Part shown: positions 44,470 to 51,746 of the stretch, one piece after another
Layout: each line of letters starts with the position of its first letter
Numbering within the stretch: the first letter of the stretch is position 1
Source: Geothermobacter ehrlichii
GTDB lineage: Bacteria; Desulfobacterota; Desulfuromonadia; Desulfuromonadales; Geothermobacteraceae
DNA: 64,000 bases
Reading direction: 5' to 3'
NCBI RefSeq assembly: GCF_008124615.1
Contig: NZ_VNIB01000002.1
Location: 104,524 to 168,523, forward strand
The notes under the pieces: model-generated
Told to the model about the DNA's origin: nothing
The model's input: only the letters and a program-made list of their open reading frames with translations
The model's database searches: none
Position numbers and translations under genes: made by a program

Positions 44470-45387
44470 ATGGCCATCGATCTGCTCGACGCTCCCCTGC
44501 GCCTGACCTGGACCATGCGCCGCGGCCGGCTCGACGAGCCGGCCCTGCTGCGACTGGCCGGGCGGCTGGCCGATGCCGGCCTGTTTTTTGTCACTCTGCG
44601 GGGGGATTTCGCCCGTTTTCCCCGGCTGGCGGACCTGCTGGCGATCCTGCTCGAAGCCGGCGTCCAGGTCACCGTGCAGGCCGACATCCGCGATGATGAG
44701 CTTCCAAAGACGCCCGTCGGCGTCGCCTGGCAGTTTGATCTGACGGCGGCGCTGCTCGCAGGGGCCGAAACGTCGACTGTCGGCCGCCTGATCCGGCGTC
44801 GGGCGACAAAACCTGGACAGCCGCACCTTGCCCTTGTCCCCCTGCGGCCGCTGCTGCCCCGGCTTCCGGAGGTGCTCGAACTGGCCGGGCGGGAAGGCAT
44901 TGGCCGCCTGGTGCTGCCCAATGTGCCGCTGGTAGACGATGCGGAGGCGCTGGCGCCGCTGGTGCCCGACGCCCGCGATCTTGCATCCTTTCGCCGCGAA
45001 TTCGAACGGCGCACGGCCGCCGGTTTCACCGGCGAGCTGGTGGTGCACGACCTTTTTCTCTGGGAGATCCTCTGCCCCGGACGCGAGCGTGACCACTACG
45101 TCGGCTGCCAGGCGGGCAACAGCCTGGCCCATCTCGATGCGGCGGGGCATCTCCATCCCTGCATCTCCTGGCCCCGCGATCTCGGCAGCCTGCTCGATCA
45201 CTCCCTGCACGACCTCTGGCAGGCGGCGGCGCGCAGCGAGGTCCTCGCCGCCATCGGTGAGCTGCCCGCGGACTGCCGCGCCTGCGCCATTTGCGACCGC
45301 TGCCACGGCGGTTGCCGCGGTTTGGCCCTGACGCTGCCGAAAGACGCCGCCGGCCGCGACCTGCTCTGCGACCGGCCGCGTCGGTGA
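44470..45387 (+). CDS. SPASM-domain protein lacking the radical SAM motif (GeoRSP type)
   Basis: The 305-residue product resembles the radical SAM/SPASM partner in overall plan, but the N-terminal CxxxCxxC is absent: the region aligned to it reads PLRLTWTMRRGRLDEPALL. The C-terminal SPASM cysteines remain (YVGCQAGNSLAHLDAAGHLHPC, DCRACAICDRCHGGCRGL). It therefore probably binds auxiliary Fe-S clusters but cannot cleave SAM. It may pair with the preceding enzyme as an electron relay or substrate-binding half. Its ATG at 44470 is 2 bases past the rSAM stop. Confidence 0.85.
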   Translation: MAIDLLDAPLRLTWTMRRGRLDEPALLRLAGRLADAGLFFVTLRGDFARFPRLADLLAILLEAGVQVTVQADIRDDELPKTPVGVAWQFDLTAALLAGAETSTVGRLIRRRATKPGQPHLALVPLRPLLPRLPEVLELAGREGIGRLVLPNVPLVDDAEALAPLVPDARDLASFRREFERRTAAGFTGELVVHDLFLWEILCPGRERDHYVGCQAGNSLAHLDAAGHLHPCISWPRDLGSLLDHSLHDLWQAAARSEVLAAIGELPADCRACAICDRCHGGCRGLALTLPKDAAGRDLLCDRPRR

Positions 45388-45485
45388 AACGGAGCGCCTA
45401 TCCACTCATGCGCCAGCCGCGGTACAGTGGTCGGGGCGAATTTTTCCGGTGGCAAATGCATTCCAATCCAGTATGATAGCGGCAA

Positions 45486-46631
45486 ATGGCGATCTATCTC
45501 GATAACGCGGCGACATCATTTCCAAAACCGGACGCGGTATGCGAGGCCGTCGGCTGGACGCTGAAAAACGCCGGCGGCAATCCCGGACGCGGCGGTCACG
45601 GCTTTTCCCTCGAGGCGGGGCGGGTGCTGTTCGAGGCCCGCGAGACCGTGGCGCGTTTTTTCGGAGTGGCCGACTCGGAACGGATTGCGCTGCTGTCCAG
45701 CGCCACCGAGGCGATCAACCTGGCCCTGTTCGGCTGGCTGCGCCCGGGCGATCGGGTGCTGACCACCCGCATGGAGCACAACGCGGTCAGCCGTCCGCTG
45801 AACGCTCTGGCCGATCGCGGGGTTCAGGTTGTCCGTCTTCCCTGTGATGCCGATGGCCGGCTCTCTCTCGACGCCCTGCGCCGGGAAGCCGGCGTCGGAG
45901 CCAGGCTGATGGTGCTGTGCCACTGCTCCAATGTCACCGGCACCCTGCAGCCGCTGGAAGAGATCGTCGATATCTGCAATCGGTACCGGATCCCGGTTCT
46001 GGTCGACGCGGCGCAGAGCGCCGGGCACTTTCCACTCGATATCGGAAGGCTCGGCGTCGACATGCTCGCGGCGCCCGGCCACAAGGGGCTGCTCGGGCCG
46101 GCTGGTACCGGCTTCCTCTACCTGCGGCCGGGCATCGAGCTGCAGCCGCTGATTTACGGCGGCACCGGCATCAATTCGACGGCCAAGCAGATGCCTGAGC
46201 AGATGCCGGAACGGTTCGAGGCCGGCACCCGCAACGTGCCGGGGCTGGCCGGTCTCGCCGCCGGCATCCGTTATCTGGAGACGGCCGGACCGCAACTGGT
46301 CGAGGCCCGTCTGTCGGCCCTGACCGGGCAGCTGCTCGAAGGGCTCGCCGGTATCGGCGGGGTAAAGGTCTTCGGGCCTGGCCCCGAAGAGAAGAGAGGG
46401 AGCGTCGTCTCCTTCGTGGTCGAGGGCCGCGATCCGGCCGAATTCGCCTTCCGGCTCGACCGCGAATTCGCCATCTGCTGCCGGGCCGGCCTGCACTGCG
46501 CGCCGGACGCCCATCGCACCATTGGCAGCTATCCCGAGGGGACGGTCAGGCTGAGTCCCGGCCCCCTGACCACGCAGGACGAAATCGGGCAGGCGCTGGA
46601 GGCCGTCAGGGCCCTGGCGCGCATCCGGTGA
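45486..46631 (+). CDS. Cysteine desulfurase-like aminotransferase class V enzyme
   Basis: The 381-residue PLP enzyme starts IYLDNAATSFPKPDAV. It has the PLP lysine in APGHKGLLGPAGTGFLYL (about residue 201) and the motif GTRNVPGLAGL, and a Cys-containing loop CCRAGLHCAPDAHRTIG near the C-terminus where IscS-type enzymes have their active cysteine. It belongs to the cysteine desulfurase branch that often occurs next to YedE and selenium genes. It would act on cysteine or selenocysteine. It lies 98 bases after the SPASM gene; that gap has no terminator, so it is probably in the same operon. Confidence 0.85.
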   Translation: MAIYLDNAATSFPKPDAVCEAVGWTLKNAGGNPGRGGHGFSLEAGRVLFEARETVARFFGVADSERIALLSSATEAINLALFGWLRPGDRVLTTRMEHNAVSRPLNALADRGVQVVRLPCDADGRLSLDALRREAGVGARLMVLCHCSNVTGTLQPLEEIVDICNRYRIPVLVDAAQSAGHFPLDIGRLGVDMLAAPGHKGLLGPAGTGFLYLRPGIELQPLIYGGTGINSTAKQMPEQMPERFEAGTRNVPGLAGLAAGIRYLETAGPQLVEARLSALTGQLLEGLAGIGGVKVFGPGPEEKRGSVVSFVVEGRDPAEFAFRLDREFAICCRAGLHCAPDAHRTIGSYPEGTVRLSPGPLTTQDEIGQALEAVRALARIR

Positions 46632-46657
46632 TTATTCGTAAAACGAGGAGTCGGACC

Positions 46658-46942
46658 ATGCGAACGATGCGGACAATCTTTCTGGCCTTTCTGGCGGCGG
46701 CTCTGCTGGTCGCCTGCTCTTTGCCGCCGGACAAACCGGTGACCCGGCAGGAGCTGATGGCCACCCGGATCTACAACTACTACATTATCGAGGAATCGCC
46801 GGAGATGATCCTCAACGCCCTGAACCGGGACGGCGAGGTGGTGATCGCCACCAAGCGCAACATCCCCGGCAAGAACTATCCTGTCCATCTCAAACTGCTT
46901 GCCACCGCGGAAGGGATCGAAGTCGTCGATTACGACCGCTGA
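46658..46942 (+). CDS. Small hypothetical lipoprotein
   Basis: The 94-residue product from ATG 46658 has GAGGAG upstream and a lipobox (AALLVAC, Cys at 20). The mature 75 residues (ATRIYNYYIIEESPEMILNA, GEVVIATKRNIPGKNYPVHLKL) are beta-rich with no Cys other than the lipidated one. It lies 26 bases after the desulfurase-like gene and 17 bases before phoH, so it could belong to either unit. Function unknown. Confidence 0.6.
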   Translation: MRTMRTIFLAFLAAALLVACSLPPDKPVTRQELMATRIYNYYIIEESPEMILNALNRDGEVVIATKRNIPGKNYPVHLKLLATAEGIEVVDYDR

Positions 46943-46959
46943 GAGGGTGAAACCGCCTG

Positions 46960-48276
46960 ATGAAAAAAATCTTCATACTCGACACCAACGTGCTGCTGCA
47001 TGATCCTCAGGCCATCTTCAAGTTCCAGGACAACGATGTCGCCATTCCGATTACGGTCATCGAGGAGATCGACGGCTTCAAGAAGAGCCTGAGTGAAACC
47101 GGCCGCAACGCTCGGCAGGTTTCGCGGCTGCTCGACAGCCTGCGCCTCAAGTACAGCCTGACCCAGGGCGTGCCGCTCGAGTCGGGCGGCATGCTTTCGG
47201 TCCATCTCTACACCGAGGATGTCCTGCGGCGTCTGCCGCCGGAGCTGCGCAACGAGCGGGGCGACAACCGCATTCTGGCGGTGGCCCTGAAGCTGCGCGA
47301 CGAGCGGCAGCACCCGGTCATTTTCGTCACCAAGGACACCAACCTGCGCATCAAGGCCGATGCCCTCGGCCTGCGGGCCGAGGATTACGAGTCGGACAAG
47401 GTCGACATCGACGAACTCTATCCCGGTGCGACCGTGGTCCAGGTGAGCAAGGAGGAGGTCGACCGCTTCTACAGCGAAGGCCATCTCGATCTGGAGGGGG
47501 ATTTCTTTCCCAATCAGTGTCTGACCCTGGTCGACGAGAGTAATCCGTCCCATACCGCCATCGGGCGTTTTCAGGCGCCGCTCAACAGGGTGCTGCCGCT
47601 GATTCCCATACCCAAGGAAGGCCTCTGGGGCATCCATCCGCGCAACCGGGAACAGCAGTTCGCCTTCGATCTGCTGCTCAACGACGACATCCAGCTTGTC
47701 ACCCTGATTGGCATGGCCGGCACCGGCAAGACCCTGCTCGCCCTGGCCGCCGGCCTCTACATGACCGCCGACGAAAACAACTACAGCCGGCTGTTGGTTT
47801 CCCGCCCGATTTTCCCCCTGGGACGGGATCTCGGTTTTCTCCCCGGCGATGTCGAAGAGAAGCTCGCCCCCTGGATGCAGCCGATCTTCGACAATGTCGA
47901 GCTGCTGCTCGGTTCGGTCGACGAGCAGGGGAAGCGCAAGCGGGGATACCGCGAACTGGTCGACATGGGCCTGATGGAGATCGAGGCCCTGACCTACATC
48001 CGCGGTCGCTCCATTCCACACCAGTTCCTGATTGTCGACGAAGCGCAGAACCTGACGCCGCACGAGATCAAGACCATCATCACCCGGGCGGGGGAAGGAA
48101 CCAAGATCGTCCTGACCGGCGATCCCTACCAGATCGACAATCCCTATGTCGATTCCTCGAGCAACGGCCTGACCTACGCGGTCGAAAAGTTCAAGGGACA
48201 GAATATCGCCGGGCACATCACCCTGAAGAAGGGGGAACGATCCTGTCTGGCCGAGCTGGCGGCGAATCTGTTGTAG
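46960..48276 (+). CDS. phoH: PIN-PhoH ATPase/ribonuclease-like protein
   Basis: The 438-residue product has an N-terminal PIN nuclease domain (FILDTNVLLHDPQAIF, VIEEIDGFKK, DNRILAVALKL, VFVTKDTNLRIKAD) and a C-terminal PhoH ATPase domain with Walker A LIGMAGTGKTLLALAAGL (about residue 250) and Walker B FLIVDEAQNLTPHEIK. PIN-PhoH fusions (PhoH2/YlaK type) unwind and cut RNA in studied actinobacterial cases. AGAGGG lies ahead of ATG 46960. Confidence 0.93.
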   Translation: MKKIFILDTNVLLHDPQAIFKFQDNDVAIPITVIEEIDGFKKSLSETGRNARQVSRLLDSLRLKYSLTQGVPLESGGMLSVHLYTEDVLRRLPPELRNERGDNRILAVALKLRDERQHPVIFVTKDTNLRIKADALGLRAEDYESDKVDIDELYPGATVVQVSKEEVDRFYSEGHLDLEGDFFPNQCLTLVDESNPSHTAIGRFQAPLNRVLPLIPIPKEGLWGIHPRNREQQFAFDLLLNDDIQLVTLIGMAGTGKTLLALAAGLYMTADENNYSRLLVSRPIFPLGRDLGFLPGDVEEKLAPWMQPIFDNVELLLGSVDEQGKRKRGYRELVDMGLMEIEALTYIRGRSIPHQFLIVDEAQNLTPHEIKTIITRAGEGTKIVLTGDPYQIDNPYVDSSSNGLTYAVEKFKGQNIAGHITLKKGERSCLAELAANLL

Positions 48277-48393
48277 TGATGGAGGAGTCAGGCTTCAGAA
48301 GCCAAAAGCCGGGAGAGGCTGTCCCCGGGAGGCTGGTTCTTGTTTTTCTCGGATTCTGACTCCTGATTCCTGTCCCCTGAATGCTTTTTTACT
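48277..48393. repeat. Intergenic low-complexity sequence with inverted GGAGTCAG/CTGACTCC
   Basis: Between phoH and tsaD the octamer GGAGTCAG (near 48283) recurs inverted as CTGACTCC (near 48357), and between them comes a CT-rich run (ttcttgtttttctcggattc). Similar TCTTGTTTTC and CCTGxCxCCTG strings occur upstream of tmRNA. It may be a degenerate dispersed repeat. Confidence 0.35.
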
Positions 48394-49410
48394 ATGTTGT
48401 TGCTCTGCGTTGAAAGTTCCTGTGACGAGACGGCGGCGGCGGTGGTGCGCGACGGCCGGCAGATTCTGTCGAGCGTTGTCGCCTCGCAGGTCGATGTCCA
48501 TGCTCTCTATGGCGGCGTGGTGCCCGAGCTGGCGTCGCGTCATCATCTCGAGGCGATTACGCCGGTCATCGAGCAGGCGCTCGACGAGGCCGGCGTCGGG
48601 ATCGCGGATGTCGAAGGGGTGGCGGTCACCCGTGGCCCCGGTCTGGTGGGCGCTCTGCTGGTCGGTCTCTGTGCCGGCAAGGCCCTGGCCTGGGCCCGCG
48701 GCATCCCCGTTGTCGGTGTCCACCACATCGAAGGGCACATTCTGGCTCACCTGCTCGAGACGGAACTCGCCTTTCCCTTTGTCGCCCTGGCCGTTTCCGG
48801 CGGCCACACTCACCTCTATCGCGTCGACGGCATCGGCCGCTACCGGCTGTTGGGGCAGACTCTCGACGATGCCGCCGGCGAGGCCTTCGACAAGGTGGCG
48901 AAGCTGCTCGGTCTCGGTTACCCGGGCGGCGCCGTCATCGACCGGCTCGCCGCCGAAGGGAATCCGGACGCCATCGACTTTCCACGGCCGATGCTGAAGC
49001 GGAAGAACCTGCAATTCTCTTTCAGCGGCATCAAGACCGCGGTGATGAATCACGTGCGTGGCCGCGACGAACTGGACCAAAAGGCCGTGCGCGACATCGC
49101 CGCCAGCTTTCAGGCTGCGGTGGTCGAGGTGCTGGTGCGCAAGACGCTGCTTGCCGCCGAGCAGGAGGGCATCGACAGGATCGTGGTGGCCGGCGGCGTG
49201 GCCTGCAACAGCGGCCTGCGCCGCCGCTTCGCCGACCTTGCCGGCGAGCGGGAACTGCAGGTTGTTTTTCCGTCGCCGCGCCTGTGCGGCGACAATGCGG
49301 CCATGCTTGGCGTGGCCGGAGATTACTACCTCGACAACGGACATGCTTCGGGACTCGACTGCAATGCTCTGCCCGTCTGGCCGTTGGAGCAGGTAAGGGT
49401 GAAAGGCTGA
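48394..49410 (+). CDS. tsaD: tRNA threonylcarbamoyladenosine transferase subunit TsaD
   Basis: The 338-residue ASKHA-fold protein has ESSCDETAAAVV, the metal-binding HHIEGHILAHL, AVSGGHTHLY, DDAAGEAFDKVAKLLGLGYPGG and VAGGVACNSGLRRRF. TsaD transfers the threonylcarbamoyl group to A37 of ANN-decoding tRNAs, giving the t6A that MtaB (21.6 kb) then methylthiolates. The start at 48394 (MLLLCVESSCDET) has only a weak ribosome binding site. Confidence 0.95.
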   Translation: MLLLCVESSCDETAAAVVRDGRQILSSVVASQVDVHALYGGVVPELASRHHLEAITPVIEQALDEAGVGIADVEGVAVTRGPGLVGALLVGLCAGKALAWARGIPVVGVHHIEGHILAHLLETELAFPFVALAVSGGHTHLYRVDGIGRYRLLGQTLDDAAGEAFDKVAKLLGLGYPGGAVIDRLAAEGNPDAIDFPRPMLKRKNLQFSFSGIKTAVMNHVRGRDELDQKAVRDIAASFQAAVVEVLVRKTLLAAEQEGIDRIVVAGGVACNSGLRRRFADLAGERELQVVFPSPRLCGDNAAMLGVAGDYYLDNGHASGLDCNALPVWPLEQVRVKG

Positions 49411-49418
49411 CCGGGAGC

Positions 49419-49901
49419 ATGTATCGGCGTTGGGGTTTCGTCAGGCTGCTCAAGCTTCTCTTTATCCGCTTCGTTCGGCTCAAGGGAACGCCGCACGAGG
49501 TGAGCCGCGGCATCGCCCTCGGCATCGCCATCGGCCTGACCCCGACCTTCGGTTTCCAGATGCTGCTCGGTGCCCTGGCCGCCTGGATCCTGCGTGAAAG
49601 CAAGGTGGCGGCCATTCTCGGAGTCTGGATCACCAATCCGGTGACGGCGCCGTTCATCTACGCCCTCGAATACGAAACCGGCCGCACCATGCTGCAGATG
49701 GAACACGCCCGCCTGCCGGCCGAGTTCACCTTCGAGGCCTTGAGTCGTCTCGGCTGGGATGTCCTTGTCCCGCTCTGTCTCGGCAGCCTGGTCTGGGCAA
49801 TGATCGGCTGGATTCTCGCCTACTACTTCTGCCTGCAGCTGGCGCCGCTGGCGCGCAGGATTCACATCAGCCGCTGGCCGCGACCGAAAAGAAAGACATG
49901 A
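49419..49901 (+). CDS. DUF2062 membrane protein
   Basis: The 160-residue product from ATG 49419 has GGGAG upstream. The DUF2062 signature is clear: GTPHEVSRGIALGIAIGLTP, FGFQMLLGALAAWILRESKVAAILGVWITNPVTAPFIY, then a C-terminal membrane pair (LVWAMIGWILAYYFCLQLA) and a basic tail. It has about three membrane helices. The family is common and uncharacterised. The stop overlaps rsmA by 4 bases, so it lies in a tsaD-DUF2062-rsmA operon. Confidence 0.85.
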   Translation: MYRRWGFVRLLKLLFIRFVRLKGTPHEVSRGIALGIAIGLTPTFGFQMLLGALAAWILRESKVAAILGVWITNPVTAPFIYALEYETGRTMLQMEHARLPAEFTFEALSRLGWDVLVPLCLGSLVWAMIGWILAYYFCLQLAPLARRIHISRWPRPKRKT

Positions 49902-50704
49902 ATCAGCCCCGCCACCGCGCCCGAAAACGCTTCGGGCAGAATTTTCTGCGCGATCAGAACATTGTCGCCCGCATTCTGCAGGCCGCCGAGCTTGCTGAGA
50001 GCGACCGGGTGCTCGAAATCGGCCCCGGCACCGGCGCCCTGACCGATGGTCTGCTGCAGCTGGCCGGCGAGGTCGTGGTAATGGAGCTCGACCGTGACCT
50101 GGTCGCCTACTGGCAGCAGCGCCGGCATCCCGGACTGCGCGTTGTGTCCGGCGACGCATTGAGGCTCGACTGGTCCGATATCCTCGGCCGGGAACCGGTC
50201 AAGATGGTGGCCAACCTGCCCTACAACATCTCGTCGCAGATCCTTTTCCGGATCATCGAGCATCGCCGGCTGTTCAAGCGGCTGGTGCTCATGTTTCAGA
50301 AAGAGGTGGGAGACCGGCTGCTGGCGTCGCCGGGGAGCCGCGATTACGGTATCCTTTCGGTGTTCGCCCAGCTCTGGTTCGACATCAGCCGGGTGTGCAA
50401 CGTGCCGCCGCAGGCCTTCCGCCCGGCCCCCCGGGTCGATTCGGTGGTCCTGCTGTTCAAGCCGCTTGGCGGCCCCCGGGTCGATGTCGTCCGGCCTGAG
50501 CTGTTCGATCGCCTGGTGCGGGGCGCTTTTCGCCAGCGGCGCAAGACGTTGCGCAACACCCTGCAGTCGGCCGGGTTTGTCGCTGCCGACCTTGACCGCG
50601 CCTTCGAGCTGGCCGGCATCGAACCGACCCGACGGGGAGAGACTCTCTCCCTCGAAGACTTTGCCAACCTGACGCGGGCCCTTGCCCGGCAGGAGGCCCC
50701 CTGA
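49898..50704 (+). CDS. rsmA: 16S rRNA (adenine(1518)/(1519)-N6) dimethyltransferase
   Basis: The 268-residue KsgA/RsmA protein starts with KRFGQNFLRDQNIVARILQA, SAM motif I is LEIGPGTGALTDGLLQL, and the catalytic VANLPYNISSQILFRII carries the NLPY tetrad. It dimethylates two adjacent adenines in helix 45 of 16S rRNA during small-subunit assembly. Length is typical. Confidence 0.96.
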   Translation: MNQPRHRARKRFGQNFLRDQNIVARILQAAELAESDRVLEIGPGTGALTDGLLQLAGEVVVMELDRDLVAYWQQRRHPGLRVVSGDALRLDWSDILGREPVKMVANLPYNISSQILFRIIEHRRLFKRLVLMFQKEVGDRLLASPGSRDYGILSVFAQLWFDISRVCNVPPQAFRPAPRVDSVVLLFKPLGGPRVDVVRPELFDRLVRGAFRQRRKTLRNTLQSAGFVAADLDRAFELAGIEPTRRGETLSLEDFANLTRALARQEAP

Positions 50705-50808
50705 ACCAGCGCCGGACCGGGGGAACGTCTACCGCCCGTTCGGGGCGGACATCCGGGCCCGGCATCCGGCATTACGTGCGGATTTCGCAAACAAGGAGAA
50801 CCGGCAAC

Positions 50809-51705
50809 ATGGATAAGAAACAGCAGTGCGTCGCGCGGGTCAACGGAACACCGATCAGTCGTTTCGACCTCGAGAACGCCATGCAGGGATACGCCATGCA
50901 GGAACACCGCAAGACCCTCGACCAGCTCGACGCCGATCAGTTGCGCGAGGCGGAGAGCTTCGCCATGGAGAAGCTGATCGCCCGCGAACTGATCTTTCAG
51001 CAGGCCCTGGCCGAGGGCTTCGTTGCCGACGAGGCCGCCATCGCCGAAGAACTGCGCAAGATCGTCGACAACTTCCCCAGCGAGGAGGAGTTTCACGCCA
51101 CTCTGGCCAAGGCGGGTCTCAGCGCCGCCGACTACCAGCGAATGCTGCGGCAGGATGTCACCGTCAACCAGATGTCGGAAAAATACCTCGCCGACCTGGA
51201 CGACCCGTCCGATGAGGAGATCGAGGACTTCTACCGGCAACATGCCGATCGTCTGGTGCGGCGGGGCCGGGTGCGGGCCAGCCATCTGCTGGTCAGGGCG
51301 GGTGGCGACAACCGGGAGCAGGCCCTCGAACGCATCCGCCGGTTGCGCGACGAGGCGACCGCCGACAATTTCGCCGATTTGGCCCGCAAGCACTCGGACT
51401 GCCCCAGCGCCCCAGGCGGCGGCGACCTGGGGTATTTCCGCCGCGGCGACATGGTGAAGCCGTTCGAGGATGCCGCATTTTCCCTGGCGGTCGGCGCCAT
51501 CAGCGAACCGGTGGAGACCCAGTTCGGCTTCCACCTGATCCGAGTGCTCGACCGCGAGGAGGACCGTCCCCTGACGCGGGAGGAGGCGCGGCCGCAGATC
51601 GTCAGTTTCATCAGACAGCAGGCAGGTGCCGGCAGGCTGAAGCAGTGGGTTGAAGAGCTGCGGGCACAGGCCGATATCGAGATCATGGACAACCGGGCCG
51701 ACTGA
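50809..51705 (+). CDS. Parvulin-type peptidyl-prolyl isomerase without signal peptide
   Basis: The 298-residue product from ATG 50809 has AAGGAG upstream. An N-terminal SurA/trigger-like helical chaperone region is followed by a parvulin (PpiC) domain (about 165-260): VRASHLLVRAGGDN, FADLARKHSDCPSAPGGGDLGYFRRGDMVKPFEDAAF, TQFGFHLIRVLDRE. Unlike most SurA/PpiD relatives it lacks a signal peptide or membrane anchor and starts MDKKQQCVARVNGTPISRFD, so it is probably cytoplasmic. It lies 41 bases before the glutamate dehydrogenase gene. Confidence 0.88.
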   Translation: MDKKQQCVARVNGTPISRFDLENAMQGYAMQEHRKTLDQLDADQLREAESFAMEKLIARELIFQQALAEGFVADEAAIAEELRKIVDNFPSEEEFHATLAKAGLSAADYQRMLRQDVTVNQMSEKYLADLDDPSDEEIEDFYRQHADRLVRRGRVRASHLLVRAGGDNREQALERIRRLRDEATADNFADLARKHSDCPSAPGGGDLGYFRRGDMVKPFEDAAFSLAVGAISEPVETQFGFHLIRVLDREEDRPLTREEARPQIVSFIRQQAGAGRLKQWVEELRAQADIEIMDNRAD

Positions 51706-51746
51706 CCCGGAATGCCGGCCGAGACGGCCCAGGACCCGGAGGCGCC

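Noticed and set aside
45449..45477. Promoter GTGGCA-N17-TATGAT before the desulfurase-like gene
   Set aside because: The -10 ends only 8 bases before the ATG, requiring a leaderless message. There is no terminator after the SPASM gene, so operon readthrough is simpler.
46658..46942. The small lipoprotein as a GeoRSP precursor peptide
   Set aside because: It has its own export signal, no cysteine other than the lipidated one and no repeated core. It is also outside the tight PqqD/rSAM cluster.
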